A stretch of DNA of 41,603 nucleotides from Bacteroidaceae bacterium. Its GTDB lineage: Bacteria > Bacteroidota > Bacteroidia > Bacteroidales > Bacteroidaceae. The notes under the pieces were generated by a model, which was not told the origin of the DNA, ran no database searches, and saw nothing but the letters and a program-made list of their open reading frames with translations. The stretch spans positions 1 to 41,603 of the forward strand of contig JAEEGS010000058.1 of assembly GCA_016280445.1 (NCBI GenBank). Direction: 5' to 3'. Position numbers and translations under genes: made by a program. Positions 25,937 to 34,103 of this stretch are shown here, in pieces. Numbering within the stretch: the first letter of the stretch is position 1; the number at the start of each line of letters is the position of its first letter.

Positions 25937-27160
25937 TTATCTGTCCTCCGTACTCTCTTTTAGCACCGACATGTTCGCATTTTCCACCTGTTGACGTGCA
26001 AAATCGAGCGTGACCACATACTCCTTCACACCCGTTGACGGCACCTCGAACATTGGCTTCATCATGATGACCTCGATGAGCGAGCGCAAACCACGTGCAC
26101 CCAGACTGAACTCTATGGCCTTGTCCACCACATAGTCCAGCACCTCTTCCTCGAAAGTCAGCGCTACACCGTCGATTTCGAACATCTTCTTATATTGTTT
26201 CACGATGGAGTTCTTTGGTTCCGTCAGAATCGAACGCAAAGCCTTACGGTCCAGCGGCTCCAAGTGAGTCAGGACAGGCAGACGACCAATGATTTCAGGA
26301 ATCAAGCCAAACGACTTCAAGTCCATCGGCGCAATATACTGCATCATGTTCGCCTTGTCAATCTTGGCCACGTTCCTCGAAGCGTCAAAGCCCACCACAT
26401 GGGTGTTCAAACGCTGAGCAATACGTTTCTCTATACCATCAAACGCGCCACCACAGATGAAGAGGATGTTGCGCGTGTCCACCTGAATGAACTGCTGTTC
26501 GGGGTGCTTGCGTCCACCCTGAGGCGGTACATTCACCACACTACCCTCCAACAGTTTCAACAGACCTTGCTGCACACCCTCGCCACTCACATCACGCGTG
26601 ATGCTGGGGTTATCGCCCTTACGGGCAATCTTGTCAATCTCGTCGATGAACACAATACCTTTCTCCGCCAACTTCACATCACCGTCCGCTGCTTGCAACA
26701 GACGGGACAGAAGGCTCTCCACGTCCTCACCCACATAGCCCGCCTCAGTCAGCACCGTAGCGTCCACAATCGAGAACGGAACCAGCAGCATCTTCGCGAT
26801 GGTTCGAGCCAAGAGCGTCTTGCCAGTACCTGTGCTGCCCACCATGATGATGTTCGACTTCTCCAGTTCCACATCGTCCGTCTCACCACGATGGTTCAAG
26901 CGCTTATAGTGGTTATACACCGCCACCGACAACGCAATCTTGGCAGCATCCTGACCAATCACATACTTGTCCAGATACGCCTTTATCTCCTTCGGCTTCG
27001 GCAAGTCCTCCAATTTCGGCCCCACCCCTTTGTCAGCCTTATGCTGCTTGACGATTTGACTCGCCTGAGCCACACACTCGTCACAGATATAGCCATCCAT
27101 CCCATAAATGAGCAGGCCAACCTCCCGTTCCGTGCGGCCACAGAACGAACATTTATTCAT
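25937..27160 (-). CDS. clpX: ATP-dependent Clp protease ATP-binding subunit ClpX
   Basis: ClpX is the AAA+ unfoldase that feeds substrates to ClpP. The 407-residue version starts at the ATG at 27160; a GTG three codons upstream (27169) is an alternative. The N-terminal zinc-binding domain has Cys pairs CSFC and CDEC. The AAA+ core shows Walker [12 protein letters not shown], Walker B FIDEIDK, sensor-type [11 protein letters not shown], and the pore loop GYVGEDVE. The IGF-type loop that docks on ClpP appears as [11 protein letters not shown]-adjacent sequence is not that loop; the docking loop itself is not clearly legible by eye. clpP lies 53 nt upstream in the same direction, so the two are probably cotranscribed. 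Confidence 0.96.
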   Translation of the reverse strand: MNKCSFCGRTEREVGLLIYGMDGYICDECVAQASQIVKQHKADKGVGPKLEDLPKPKEIKAYLDKYVIGQDAAKIALSVAVYNHYKRLNHRGETDDVELEKSNIIMVGSTGTGKTLLARTIAKMLLVPFSIVDATVLTEAGYVGEDVESLLSRLLQAADGDVKLAEKGIVFIDEIDKIARKGDNPSITRDVSGEGVQQGLLKLLEGSVVNVPPQGGRKHPEQQFIQVDTRNILFICGGAFDGIEKRIAQRLNTHVVGFDASRNVAKIDKANMMQYIAPMDLKSFGLIPEIIGRLPVLTHLEPLDRKALRSILTEPKNSIVKQYKKMFEIDGVALTFEEEVLDYVVDKAIEFSLGARGLRSLIEVIMMKPMFEVPSTGVKEYVVTLDFARQQVENANMSVLKESTEDR

Positions 27161-27213
27161 TTTTGCCACTTCTTTTTCCTTATATTATATATAATGTGTA
27201 TTTCATCCCCACA

Positions 27214-27888
27214 TCATTCTCCCACTTTCCTCACCAGCACTTCATCCACCATGCCATATTCCTTAGCCTCCTCGGCCGTCATCCAATAGTCGCGGTCGCT
27301 GTCAGCCCACACCTTGTCAAAAGGCTGATGGCTATGGTCGCTGATAATCGTATAGAGTTCTTTCTTCAACTTCTGGATTTCGCGAGCCGTAATCTCAATG
27401 TCGCTGGCCTGACCCTGCGCACCACCCATCGGCTGGTGAATCATGATGCGGCTGTGAGGCAATGCACTGCGCTTGCCCTCCTTGCCAGCCACCAAGAGCA
27501 CTGCTGCCATCGAAGCCGCCATGCCTGTGCAGATGGTCTGCACATCGCTGTTGATGAACTGCATTGTGTCGTAGATACCCAGACCTGCATACACGCTGCC
27601 ACCCGGCGAGTTGATGTAGATGCTGATATCCTTTGCGCTGTCCACACTGTCCAGATAGAGCATCTGTGCCTGCAGCACATTCGCCGTATAGTCATTCACC
27701 TCCGTACCCAAGAAAATAATTCTGTCCATCATCAGACGTGAAAAAACATCCAGTTGAGTGACATTCAACTGTCGTTCCTCCAGAATGTAAGGGTTCAAGT
27801 AACCAGCCTGTGATTTCACCACGTCGTCGAGCACCATACTGCTCATTCCCAGATGCTTAGTAGCATATTTCCTAAAATCCTGTATCAT
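27214..27888 (-). CDS. clpP: ATP-dependent Clp protease proteolytic subunit
   Basis: ClpP forms the tetradecameric serine-protease chamber used by ClpX. The 224 residues contain the catalytic Ser in GMAASMAA, the His in RIMIHQPMGG, and the Asp in the later SDRDYWMTAEEA segment. INSPGGSVYAGLGIYDTM forms the oxyanion-hole region. The N-terminal ~25 residues likely include a short propeptide. Length is slightly above the E. coli 207. Its promoter (27919-27950) sits inside the 58-bp repeat. Together with the adjacent clpX and tig it makes the usual tig-clpP-clpX cluster for protein quality control. Confidence 0.97.
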   Translation of the reverse strand: MIQDFRKYATKHLGMSSMVLDDVVKSQAGYLNPYILEERQLNVTQLDVFSRLMMDRIIFLGTEVNDYTANVLQAQMLYLDSVDSAKDISIYINSPGGSVYAGLGIYDTMQFINSDVQTICTGMAASMAAVLLVAGKEGKRSALPHSRIMIHQPMGGAQGQASDIEITAREIQKLKKELYTIISDHSHQPFDKVWADSDRDYWMTAEEAKEYGMVDEVLVRKVGE

Positions 27889-27918
27889 CTTTTATCTCCT
27901 TTAATGATTTTCGAAAGA

Positions 27919-27950
27919 CAAAGGTACGATTAAGTGAGAGAAAAAACAAA
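27919..27950 (-). promoter_or_regulatory. Promoter for clpP-clpX
   Basis: Read on the minus strand, TTTG (27950-27947), 20 bp, TACCTTTG (27926-27919). Predicted initiation near 27913 leaves a leader of about 25 nt. Confidence 0.85.
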
Positions 27951-27976
27951 TTTATTTGAGTTTTTCCGAGCGTGAG
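27919..27976 (-). repeat. 58-bp promoter-bearing repeat, copy 2
   Basis: It matches 3442-3499 at 48 of 58 positions without gaps, including the complete palindrome CAAATTTATTTG, the GTTTTTCC block and the 20-bp promoter spacing. Here it lies upstream of clpP. Confidence 0.75.
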
Positions 27977-28036
27977 TCCCGTCAAAACCCCACCCCCGTT
28001 GCCACACAATTAAAACTTCCGTTACCAATTAATAGA

Positions 28037-28070
28037 AACCCTCGTTACCTATCAATTGGCAACGAGGGTT
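28037..28070 (-). terminator. Hairpin after tig, probable terminator or attenuator
   Basis: AACCCTCGTT (28037-28046) pairs perfectly with AACGAGGGTT (28061-28070). The minus-strand tail (TTTCTATT) is only moderately T-rich. A competing stem (28020-28030 with 28054-28064) shares part of the same bases, so a simple terminator is not certain. Confidence 0.55.
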
Positions 28071-28136
28071 CCATTTTCGATTATTTTCGCCCTTCAAAAG
28101 AGGGAAACCTTTCTGCAAATCAGTTATTCAATGCTG

Positions 28137-29468
28137 TTATGCAAACATCTTGTTGAAGTCTTCAGCGCTCACGGTGCTCTCCTTCAGCGTCACCTTATCC
28201 TTCAGGGCAGCGCCGAGTTTCACCTCGATGCAGCGATCGATGAGGTTATCCACCGTCTCTCGCTTCTTCAGCATCTCCTTCACGGAGTTCTCCAGATACT
28301 CGTCAGGAATGTTCAACATGCCATACTGAGCGAACTGCATGCGAGTCACCTCCTTGGCCATGTTCTTCACATCCTCGTCGTCCACCTTGATTTCGTTCTG
28401 CTCCACCAACTTCTCCTTGATGAGGTGCCAAGTCAGTTCCTCGATGCTCTTCTCAAACTGAGCATCCACCTTCTCCTGGTCGCCCGTGTTGGCAAGAAGA
28501 ATCTTCTTCAGCTTCTCCTCTGGGAACTCCAGCTTACCCACCTTCTCCGTCACGTACTTGCGCACGTCGAGCAAGAACTTGTAGTCGCTGTCCTTCTTGA
28601 ACTGGTCAGCAATCAGTTCCTTCACCTTGGCACGGAAGTCAGCCTCCGTCTTCACCTCACCACCAGGGAACACCATATCGAAGAGTTCCTGATTGAAAGG
28701 ACCTGGCACGAAGCGAGTAATCTCCGTGATTTGGAAATTGAACTCACCCTTGTGGTTCAGTGCATCCTCCTTAGCCACCTTCAGCAGCGAAGTCAGTTCA
28801 GCCTCGTTGTTCTCGTAAGCCACCGATGGGTTGAAAGTCACAATGTCGTTCACCTTCACACCGTCGAAGAGTTTCTTCTGGTCGTCATTCTTGAAATACT
28901 TAGGCAGCATCACCACATCCTCAGCCGTCACAGGAGTCTCCACATCCAACTCAGTGATGACACCCTTCACCATATCGTTATCCTCATAGGCATCCACCTT
29001 CTCATATTTGCCACCACGCTGACGGTACATGTCCACCTGATTCTCCACCATCTGGTCAGTCACGTCCACGTTGTAATAGTCCACCTTATCCTTCTTCGTC
29101 AGGTTCACCTCAAACTCAGGTGCAATGGCCAACTCAAACTTGAAGGTGAAGCTCTCGCCCTCCTTCAGTTCCACGTTGTTATTCTCCTCTGTAGGCAGTG
29201 GCTCGCCCAGCATATTGATTTTGTTCTCACGGATGTAGCCGAAAAGACCGTCCTGAAGAATCTTGTTCACCTCGTCGGCGAGGATGCTCACGCCAAACTG
29301 CTTCTTAATCAGTCCGGCAGGCACCATGCCCGGACGGAAGCCCGGCATATTCATTTTCTTCTTAGCGTCCTTGATAGCCTTCTCATACTTCTCCGTATAG
29401 TCGGCAGGTTCAACCACGGCCGTCATCACCGCGTTCACTTTGTCAATGTTCTCTACTGAAATGTTCAT
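28137..29468 (-). CDS. tig: Trigger factor
   Basis: Trigger factor binds the ribosome at the exit tunnel and shelters nascent chains. The 443-residue protein has the N-terminal ribosome-binding domain with the diverged signature FRPGMVP (GFRxGxxP) near residues 44-50. A FKBP-like domain follows (about 150-245), divergent and probably inactive or weak as an isomerase. The long helical C-terminal chaperone arms (about 250-443) are rich in Lys and Glu. Codon use is biased as in well-expressed genes. Its promoter is at 29542-29573. It is the upstream neighbour of clpP, separated by 248 nt of structured spacer. Confidence 0.95.
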   Translation of the reverse strand: MNISVENIDKVNAVMTAVVEPADYTEKYEKAIKDAKKKMNMPGFRPGMVPAGLIKKQFGVSILADEVNKILQDGLFGYIRENKINMLGEPLPTEENNNVELKEGESFTFKFELAIAPEFEVNLTKKDKVDYYNVDVTDQMVENQVDMYRQRGGKYEKVDAYEDNDMVKGVITELDVETPVTAEDVVMLPKYFKNDDQKKLFDGVKVNDIVTFNPSVAYENNEAELTSLLKVAKEDALNHKGEFNFQITEITRFVPGPFNQELFDMVFPGGEVKTEADFRAKVKELIADQFKKDSDYKFLLDVRKYVTEKVGKLEFPEEKLKKILLANTGDQEKVDAQFEKSIEELTWHLIKEKLVEQNEIKVDDEDVKNMAKEVTRMQFAQYGMLNIPDEYLENSVKEMLKKRETVDNLIDRCIEVKLGAALKDKVTLKESTVSAEDFNKMFA

Positions 29469-29541
29469 ATTAAATGCTTAATGTTGATGAATTTACAAGT
29501 TTTTTTACACCACTCAACACGTGAGCGGATAAAATCGGCTG

Positions 29542-29573
29542 CAAAGTTACGACTTTCTATCCGATTGACCAAT
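29542..29573 (-). promoter_or_regulatory. Promoter for tig
   Basis: TAACTTTG on the minus strand (29549-29542), with ATTG (29573-29570) at 20-bp spacing instead of TTTG. Initiation near 29536 gives a leader of about 68 nt. Confidence 0.65.
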
Positions 29574-29603
29574 TTTGTGGTCAATTAAATACAAAATTCG
29601 CAC

Positions 29604-29645
29604 AAAAAAAGGCACCGAGCCAATCACATGACTCGGTGCCCTTTT
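29604..29645 (-). terminator. Terminator of the large surface protein/peptide unit
   Basis: GGCACCGAG (29611-29619) pairs with CTCGGTGCC (29632-29640), flanked by seven A on the left and CTTTT on the right. On the minus strand the T-run follows the stem, 28 nt after the peptide gene stop. Confidence 0.9.
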
Positions 29646-29667
29646 CTATCTTGTCATAATTCGTTAT

Positions 29668-29847
29668 TTACCAGAGGTCTTCTGATGCACTCTCTGAACC
29701 TCCACCTTCGGAATCCTCGATGACAAACTCCTTTGCATAGGTAGGTTTAGTGGGGTCTGCAGTGGTAGTGTTAGACACACCTATCAGGAAACTGCCCAGC
29801 ACCGAATCGTGCATCTCCATTTTAGGTTTCAAATATACCTTTTTCAT
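29668..29847 (-). CDS. 59-residue peptide of unknown function
   Basis: An open frame of 59 codons starting MKKVYLKPKMEM and ending in SASEDLW, with TAA at 29668-29670. Basic residues lie at the start, a short hydrophobic patch (VLGSFLIGV, residues 16-24) in the middle, and an acidic, Gly/Ser-rich tail finishes in Trp. There is no lipobox, and the hydrophobic patch is too short for a normal signal peptide. The pattern MKK-x-Y-x-x-P near the start, a Leu-Ser core and an acidic Trp-ended tail recalls small uncharacterised peptides that I remember from Prevotella; this is memory, not a search. It lies 81 nt after the large surface-protein gene on the same strand, before a strong terminator, so it is probably the second gene of that transcript. 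Confidence 0.65.
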   Translation of the reverse strand: MKKVYLKPKMEMHDSVLGSFLIGVSNTTTADPTKPTYAKEFVIEDSEGGGSESASEDLW

Positions 29848-29863
29848 TGAATTATTGGTGTTA

Positions 29864-29910
29864 GGGAGAAGCGCGGGGAAAGCCTCAGAGGAACCCTCCC
29901 ACGCTTCCTG
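29864..29910 (-). other. Hairpin between the large surface-protein gene and the peptide gene
   Basis: GAAGCG (29868-29873) pairs with CGCTTC (29902-29907), and the G/C-rich flanks pair further inside with interruptions. No T-run follows on the minus strand, so it looks like a stabilising or processing hairpin, not a terminator. Confidence 0.5.
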
Positions 29911-29928
29911 TTGTTAATACTCAATTGA

Positions 29929-32900
29929 TTACTTCACGTAGATCTTGTAAGACTTGTTACCCTTCTTCACGACGTTCAGACCCTTTTGCAGTCTTGGAAT
30001 CTGTACACCGTTAGCGGTGTAGATGCCGTCGTACTGACCGCTAGTGAGCACATCGTAAGCAGCAATGCCTGTAGCCTCACCTTCAGCGTCGAAGTAGATG
30101 GCACGTGGCTTAGAACCTGCTGTTGGCAGAGTCAAGTATGCACGGTTAGCACCCACTGTAGGCAGCTCAATACCTGCAACCACCTGATAGAAGGCAGCCT
30201 TTTCGTTCAGGTACTGCAGTACGTAAGAACCAACAGGAGCATCAGTTTCGACATACACACCAGTCAAGAGACCGTTCGTTACCTCCTCGGCTGCCACAGT
30301 CTTACCCTTAACTGTAGTTGCAGCATAACCGTTCTCTGCATAGAGCAGAACTGGCTTGTTAGCTTCAATAGTGGCCACCTCAGTGAGCGTCAACTCTTCG
30401 TTAGACTCAGCACCTGCTGTAACAGTGTAAGCAGTCACACCTGCAGGAACAGTTACATTGAATGGAGCAGCAAATGTGCCATACTTAACCTCGTCGTTCA
30501 CAGCGAGGATAGCAGAAGCCTGCTCATAGCGAGTCAGCGTAAAGTTGTTGAAGATAGCCCAGTTATCCCAGATGTAGTTAGGCTTCTTCACGGTGATGGT
30601 CAAGTCTGTGTTACCATCAAGATAAACAAACACGGTGTTCACGGCTTCGCCAGCTTCGAAAGCAGCGACAGCATCACCTGTGTTGGTAGGTTTTCCAGCC
30701 ACTTCATTCCAGTCAGTGAAGCGAACTTGCTCACCATTAGCAGCGAGATAGGTGGATACAAGGTTGTAGCCTGCGTTGTAGAGAGCTGTAGCAGCATTAT
30801 TATCCTTACGGCGCTCATAACCCTGAACTGTCAGTTTGTAGATACCGGCAGGAAGGTTACTAATAGTTTGTGCATAAGTTCCTGTTGCATTCCACACCTC
30901 GGCGAAGTTGGAACCGTAGGCAGGTTGGCCGTCCTGGTGGCGTACTTCAGCCCAGGTCCAATCACCAGCATTACCATCGAATTTAGCTGTACCGATGAAA
31001 CTTGTGCAATCCACCGCATCATAGTTGGCTGCAACATACGCAGTAGCAGCTGCTTTGATATCAGTAATTTCTGGATGTTCTGCCATGTAGGCTTGAGCGA
31101 TATCTCCAAGGCCTGCTGCAGTAATTACATTGGCAATGTTCTGAGTTGGATAAGTAGCAATGATGGCATCACGTTGTGCAAGAGTCTGCACTTGCCATAC
31201 GGTGCCTGCCCATGAGGTGTTGCCCCCATTAACGGCATCAGCACTGTTACCAGCTACACACAACTCATCAGCTGAGTTGTTGCCAGTATATATATATACA
31301 TATTGCTTCGCATTCAGATCTGTACTTACTTCCTGTGTGGCAAAATGATATCCACTCACACCATCAACTGTAGAAGGGATGATTTTAAACGTATTGCCTG
31401 TTCCCGAGTCAGCATACATCCACCATGTATTACCAAGATAAAGGTCATTGTCAATAAACTGAAGAGTGGAAAGACCATCTGCATTTGTCACTAATCTGAC
31501 AGCAATTCCATATTTATCCACAACCGCACGAGTACCATAATTCATACCGCGTGCAAGGAAACCCTTGGTCAAATCATTATAGAGGAAGTATGTTCCGTCG
31601 AGGATTTGTGGTGTATGAACAGTCAAGCTAATAGCAGCATTCATATTTTGACCTTCATAACCATATACACCTGCTGGAATGACTATAGCATAGTCTGTTG
31701 CAGGAGTGATTGTACCAAGGTCAAGGCTGAAACCTTTCTCGACAGCAGTAAGAGCCACTTCAGTACCGTTCACTGTTGCCTTGGAAGAAGCAACGAGAGC
31801 AGCAGCTGCTGCTGGATCGTTAGATGCAGCATCAGGGAAGGTCACGGTGAATGTAGAAGACTGAGTATATTTACCATCAGCAACACTAGTTGTAGCAGCA
31901 CCCAATTCATAAGTGAAAGAGTGAGCTGCAACAGAGAAAGGCTGTGCCGATGCAGACTTCACATAATAACGACCAACGGTCAGGGCCTGAGCCTCGGCTC
32001 CGGCGAAATTGGTTGTCACGGTAGCTTCATCTTCAACAAGGATGGTATTGTCTGTCGTATAAACGATGTCACCAAGTATGGTGAGCGTAAGATCATAGTC
32101 TGCATCAACATCAATGTCAAAGTAATACCACTTATTTGCAGTCAATGAACCACTCGCTGGCAAAGCTTCTGCAGTCGAGCTGATAGTCGGACCATAATAG
32201 AAGAGGCGGAAGTTGTCAATAACTGTCCACTCATTGCCTGTGGTAGCCTCTGTCTTTGCACCAATCTTCAATGTTCCATCTGTCACAACAGCATTATTAA
32301 CCACATTCTGATAGTAACCAGCAGAGAACGCTTTCGATGCATCACTTTGTGAATTTGGAACATAATACTCTGTCCCCTCATTGGTGTTTGCTGTAGTGAA
32401 TCCCTTTGTAGCATCTTGTGACTGATGTGAAGAAGAAACCAAAGCTATAGCAGTTTCTTTGTCACCAGCATAGAAATAAGCTGCCTGCTCTGTACTGTTA
32501 GTGTTGTTCGCCCCTGGACGATAGAAGCCCTGGGCTTTCATCTGGTACAGACCATTGGGAAGACCTAAAACGGTCTGGTTGAAGTCAAAAGCGCCATTCC
32601 ATTTCTGCCAGTTCAAGTTTTCATTATCTCCTGCTTTCCCTGTATAGTTGGAAGCACCTGATGTTTGTGCCCATGAGCCAAAAGAGCGACTATTTCTGTC
32701 AAAGTTAGCATCTTTGATAAGATATGTTGCATCTTTAGGTGACATCTTTGTGGCATTGTTCAATGCATCCGTTATCGGAATCAATGACCAGTAAGCATTA
32801 GCACTACTTGGGTCTGTCAACTGAGCCAGAACATTACTACTGCCATCATAACCAGCAATACCACTGGGCGAAACCAAAATGATATCGTTATTCCCATTTT

Positions 32901-33783
32901 TCAGAATAGCAATATTCGTTTTTGCACCATCCATAAAAGTGCCACTAAAATAGTAGCTAGTCTTATTCGCTACCTGAGACTCTATCGTATAAAAACCGTT
33001 CTCCAAGGCCAGCACATTGCTATGGGTATTGACCAACAATGATGCTTGGGTACCCCAACTATTTGCAGGTCCTAAATAGCGGCCAGAAGCCACATTTTGG
33101 AACAAATATGTACCAGCACTTAATTCAGCATCAGACCAGCCTTCATAAGAAACAAGGCGTACATCATCAAAAATAGCATCTGAATTCTGATTAGCAGCAA
33201 AAGTCGCCTCAAGAGAGATTGCAGCCTCTTCCGTAAGGTAGAAAGTTGTTGTAATTGTCTTCCAAGGGTGTTCATCGTCAAAAAGAGTAAGGGAATTGTC
33301 ACGTTTTTGACTTAATAACACTTCTCCAGAACTTGTAGCTAAAGTAGAATTTCCCTTCTTTACGGCGAGAGATATAGCTGTACCACTGGTGTTATTTGAA
33401 GACGCAGCCTTATATTTGATAGAAAGCTGATACAAGCCAGCTGGAAGATTAGCCTTTGATGTCTGAGAAAGAGTTCCAGAGTTTATACCATCTTCCCAAC
33501 GAATACGAATTTGGCTATAATAGGTCTCGTCAGCAGGGGTTACTTCTTTACCATAGCCTGTAGCATTATTGGTATTATTCCAAACAGATACTACAACTTT
33601 GTCATTTTTGGAATATGAGAAATTCCAATCTGAAACAGCCGTCTTAGAAGTTGTTTCATTAACGGTCGCCTCATTAGCTTCAAACGAAGGATTCGAGATG
33701 TACGTACTCGTCACATCTGTCTGTGCTCTCATTCCGAGCGCACCGACGACGCATAGCGCCGCTAAGAGTAGTTTTCGTTTCAT
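29929..33783 (-). CDS. Large secreted modular protein with T9SS-type C terminus
   Basis: A 1284-residue exported protein. Signal peptide 1-20 (ends MRA before Gln). Three jelly-roll-like modules share a pattern of an early Trp, then L-P-x-G-x-Y near the middle, then a closing F-D/N-N/D-x-x-L strand: about 22-215, 352-530 and 925-1086. Two trefoil-like modules begin GTYLFQN and GTYFLYN (about 223-336 and 729-865). A Thr/Ser-rich Ig-like stretch lies at 630-725. A beta domain (about 1090-1240) leads to a C-terminal domain of about 35 residues (YDGIYTANGV ... KGLNVVKKGNKSYKIYVK) resembling type IX sorting signals. No catalytic motif is seen. Carbohydrate or surface binding is the likely role. 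The 59-residue peptide gene follows. Confidence 0.8.
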   Translation of the reverse strand: MKRKLLLAALCVVGALGMRAQTDVTSTYISNPSFEANEATVNETTSKTAVSDWNFSYSKNDKVVVSVWNNTNNATGYGKEVTPADETYYSQIRIRWEDGINSGTLSQTSKANLPAGLYQLSIKYKAASSNNTSGTAISLAVKKGNSTLATSSGEVLLSQKRDNSLTLFDDEHPWKTITTTFYLTEEAAISLEATFAANQNSDAIFDDVRLVSYEGWSDAELSAGTYLFQNVASGRYLGPANSWGTQASLLVNTHSNVLALENGFYTIESQVANKTSYYFSGTFMDGAKTNIAILKNGNNDIILVSPSGIAGYDGSSNVLAQLTDPSSANAYWSLIPITDALNNATKMSPKDATYLIKDANFDRNSRSFGSWAQTSGASNYTGKAGDNENLNWQKWNGAFDFNQTVLGLPNGLYQMKAQGFYRPGANNTNSTEQAAYFYAGDKETAIALVSSSHQSQDATKGFTTANTNEGTEYYVPNSQSDASKAFSAGYYQNVVNNAVVTDGTLKIGAKTEATTGNEWTVIDNFRLFYYGPTISSTAEALPASGSLTANKWYYFDIDVDADYDLTLTILGDIVYTTDNTILVEDEATVTTNFAGAEAQALTVGRYYVKSASAQPFSVAAHSFTYELGAATTSVADGKYTQSSTFTVTFPDAASNDPAAAAALVASSKATVNGTEVALTAVEKGFSLDLGTITPATDYAIVIPAGVYGYEGQNMNAAISLTVHTPQILDGTYFLYNDLTKGFLARGMNYGTRAVVDKYGIAVRLVTNADGLSTLQFIDNDLYLGNTWWMYADSGTGNTFKIIPSTVDGVSGYHFATQEVSTDLNAKQYVYIYTGNNSADELCVAGNSADAVNGGNTSWAGTVWQVQTLAQRDAIIATYPTQNIANVITAAGLGDIAQAYMAEHPEITDIKAAATAYVAANYDAVDCTSFIGTAKFDGNAGDWTWAEVRHQDGQPAYGSNFAEVWNATGTYAQTISNLPAGIYKLTVQGYERRKDNNAATALYNAGYNLVSTYLAANGEQVRFTDWNEVAGKPTNTGDAVAAFEAGEAVNTVFVYLDGNTDLTITVKKPNYIWDNWAIFNNFTLTRYEQASAILAVNDEVKYGTFAAPFNVTVPAGVTAYTVTAGAESNEELTLTEVATIEANKPVLLYAENGYAATTVKGKTVAAEEVTNGLLTGVYVETDAPVGSYVLQYLNEKAAFYQVVAGIELPTVGANRAYLTLPTAGSKPRAIYFDAEGEATGIAAYDVLTSGQYDGIYTANGVQIPRLQKGLNVVKKGNKSYKIYVK

Positions 33784-33786
33784 AAT

Positions 33787-34103
33787 TAGTAAAGTTGATA
33801 AATAAAGTTGTTTATAAAATTAATATTAAAGTTTCGTCTGATATTGTATAGGTTGTCATTTACAGAGTCCATACAATTTCGTACAATTTCGGGCAAAAAT
33901 ACGGCTTTTTTTTCTATTGCACAAGAAAAAAGAAGAAAAAATGGGGTTGAGAAGAAAAAAAAGTTTAAAAAAGCATAAAAAAACATATCCCTATGGGATA
34001 ATTGAACAGATTTTTCTGAACAAATCTCTTTTTCGGACTTCACCTTCGGAGTGGCATCAACATCACTTTCGTTCTTTCGTGCATCGGTCTAAAGGTTAAA
34101 AAG
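33787..34103. other. 317-nt spacer with promoter of the large protein and A/T tracts
   Basis: The left part holds the leader and promoter of the large protein. From about 33924 to 33984 a long A-rich run (plus strand) lies upstream of the -33 box, as an A/T-rich activating element might. Two near copies of TGAACARAT occur at about 34004 and 34017. A 7-bp stem (34091-34097 with 34106-34112) overlaps the stop of the transporter gene but has no T tail. No convincing gene is present. Confidence 0.6.
33894..33925 (-). promoter_or_regulatory. Promoter for the large surface protein
   Basis: TATTTTTG on the minus strand (33901-33894), with CTTG (33925-33922) at 20-bp spacing. Directly downstream, at the expected start point, a 10-bp sequence is repeated in tandem (33872-33881 and 33882-33891). 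The leader is about 105 nt. Confidence 0.65.

Noticed and set aside
27956-28156. Plus-strand frame of 66 codons in the tig-clpP spacer
   Set aside because: It crosses the hairpins and the tig stop, has no plausible start signal and no recognisable composition of a protein.
28056-29459. Long plus-strand frame of 467 codons opposite tig
   Set aside because: It is rich in His and Leu, has no family motif and lies exactly antisense to a clear trigger-factor gene with biased codons, which produces such frames. Similar antisense frames opposite guaB (21697-23010), the isomerase (20208-21551), recQ (24096-25280) and der (35680-37227) were rejected for the same reason.
33786-34043. Minus-strand frame of 85 codons upstream of the large surface protein
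   Set aside because: It covers the promoter and leader, is Phe/Asn-rich from A/T bias, and has no start context or similarity.
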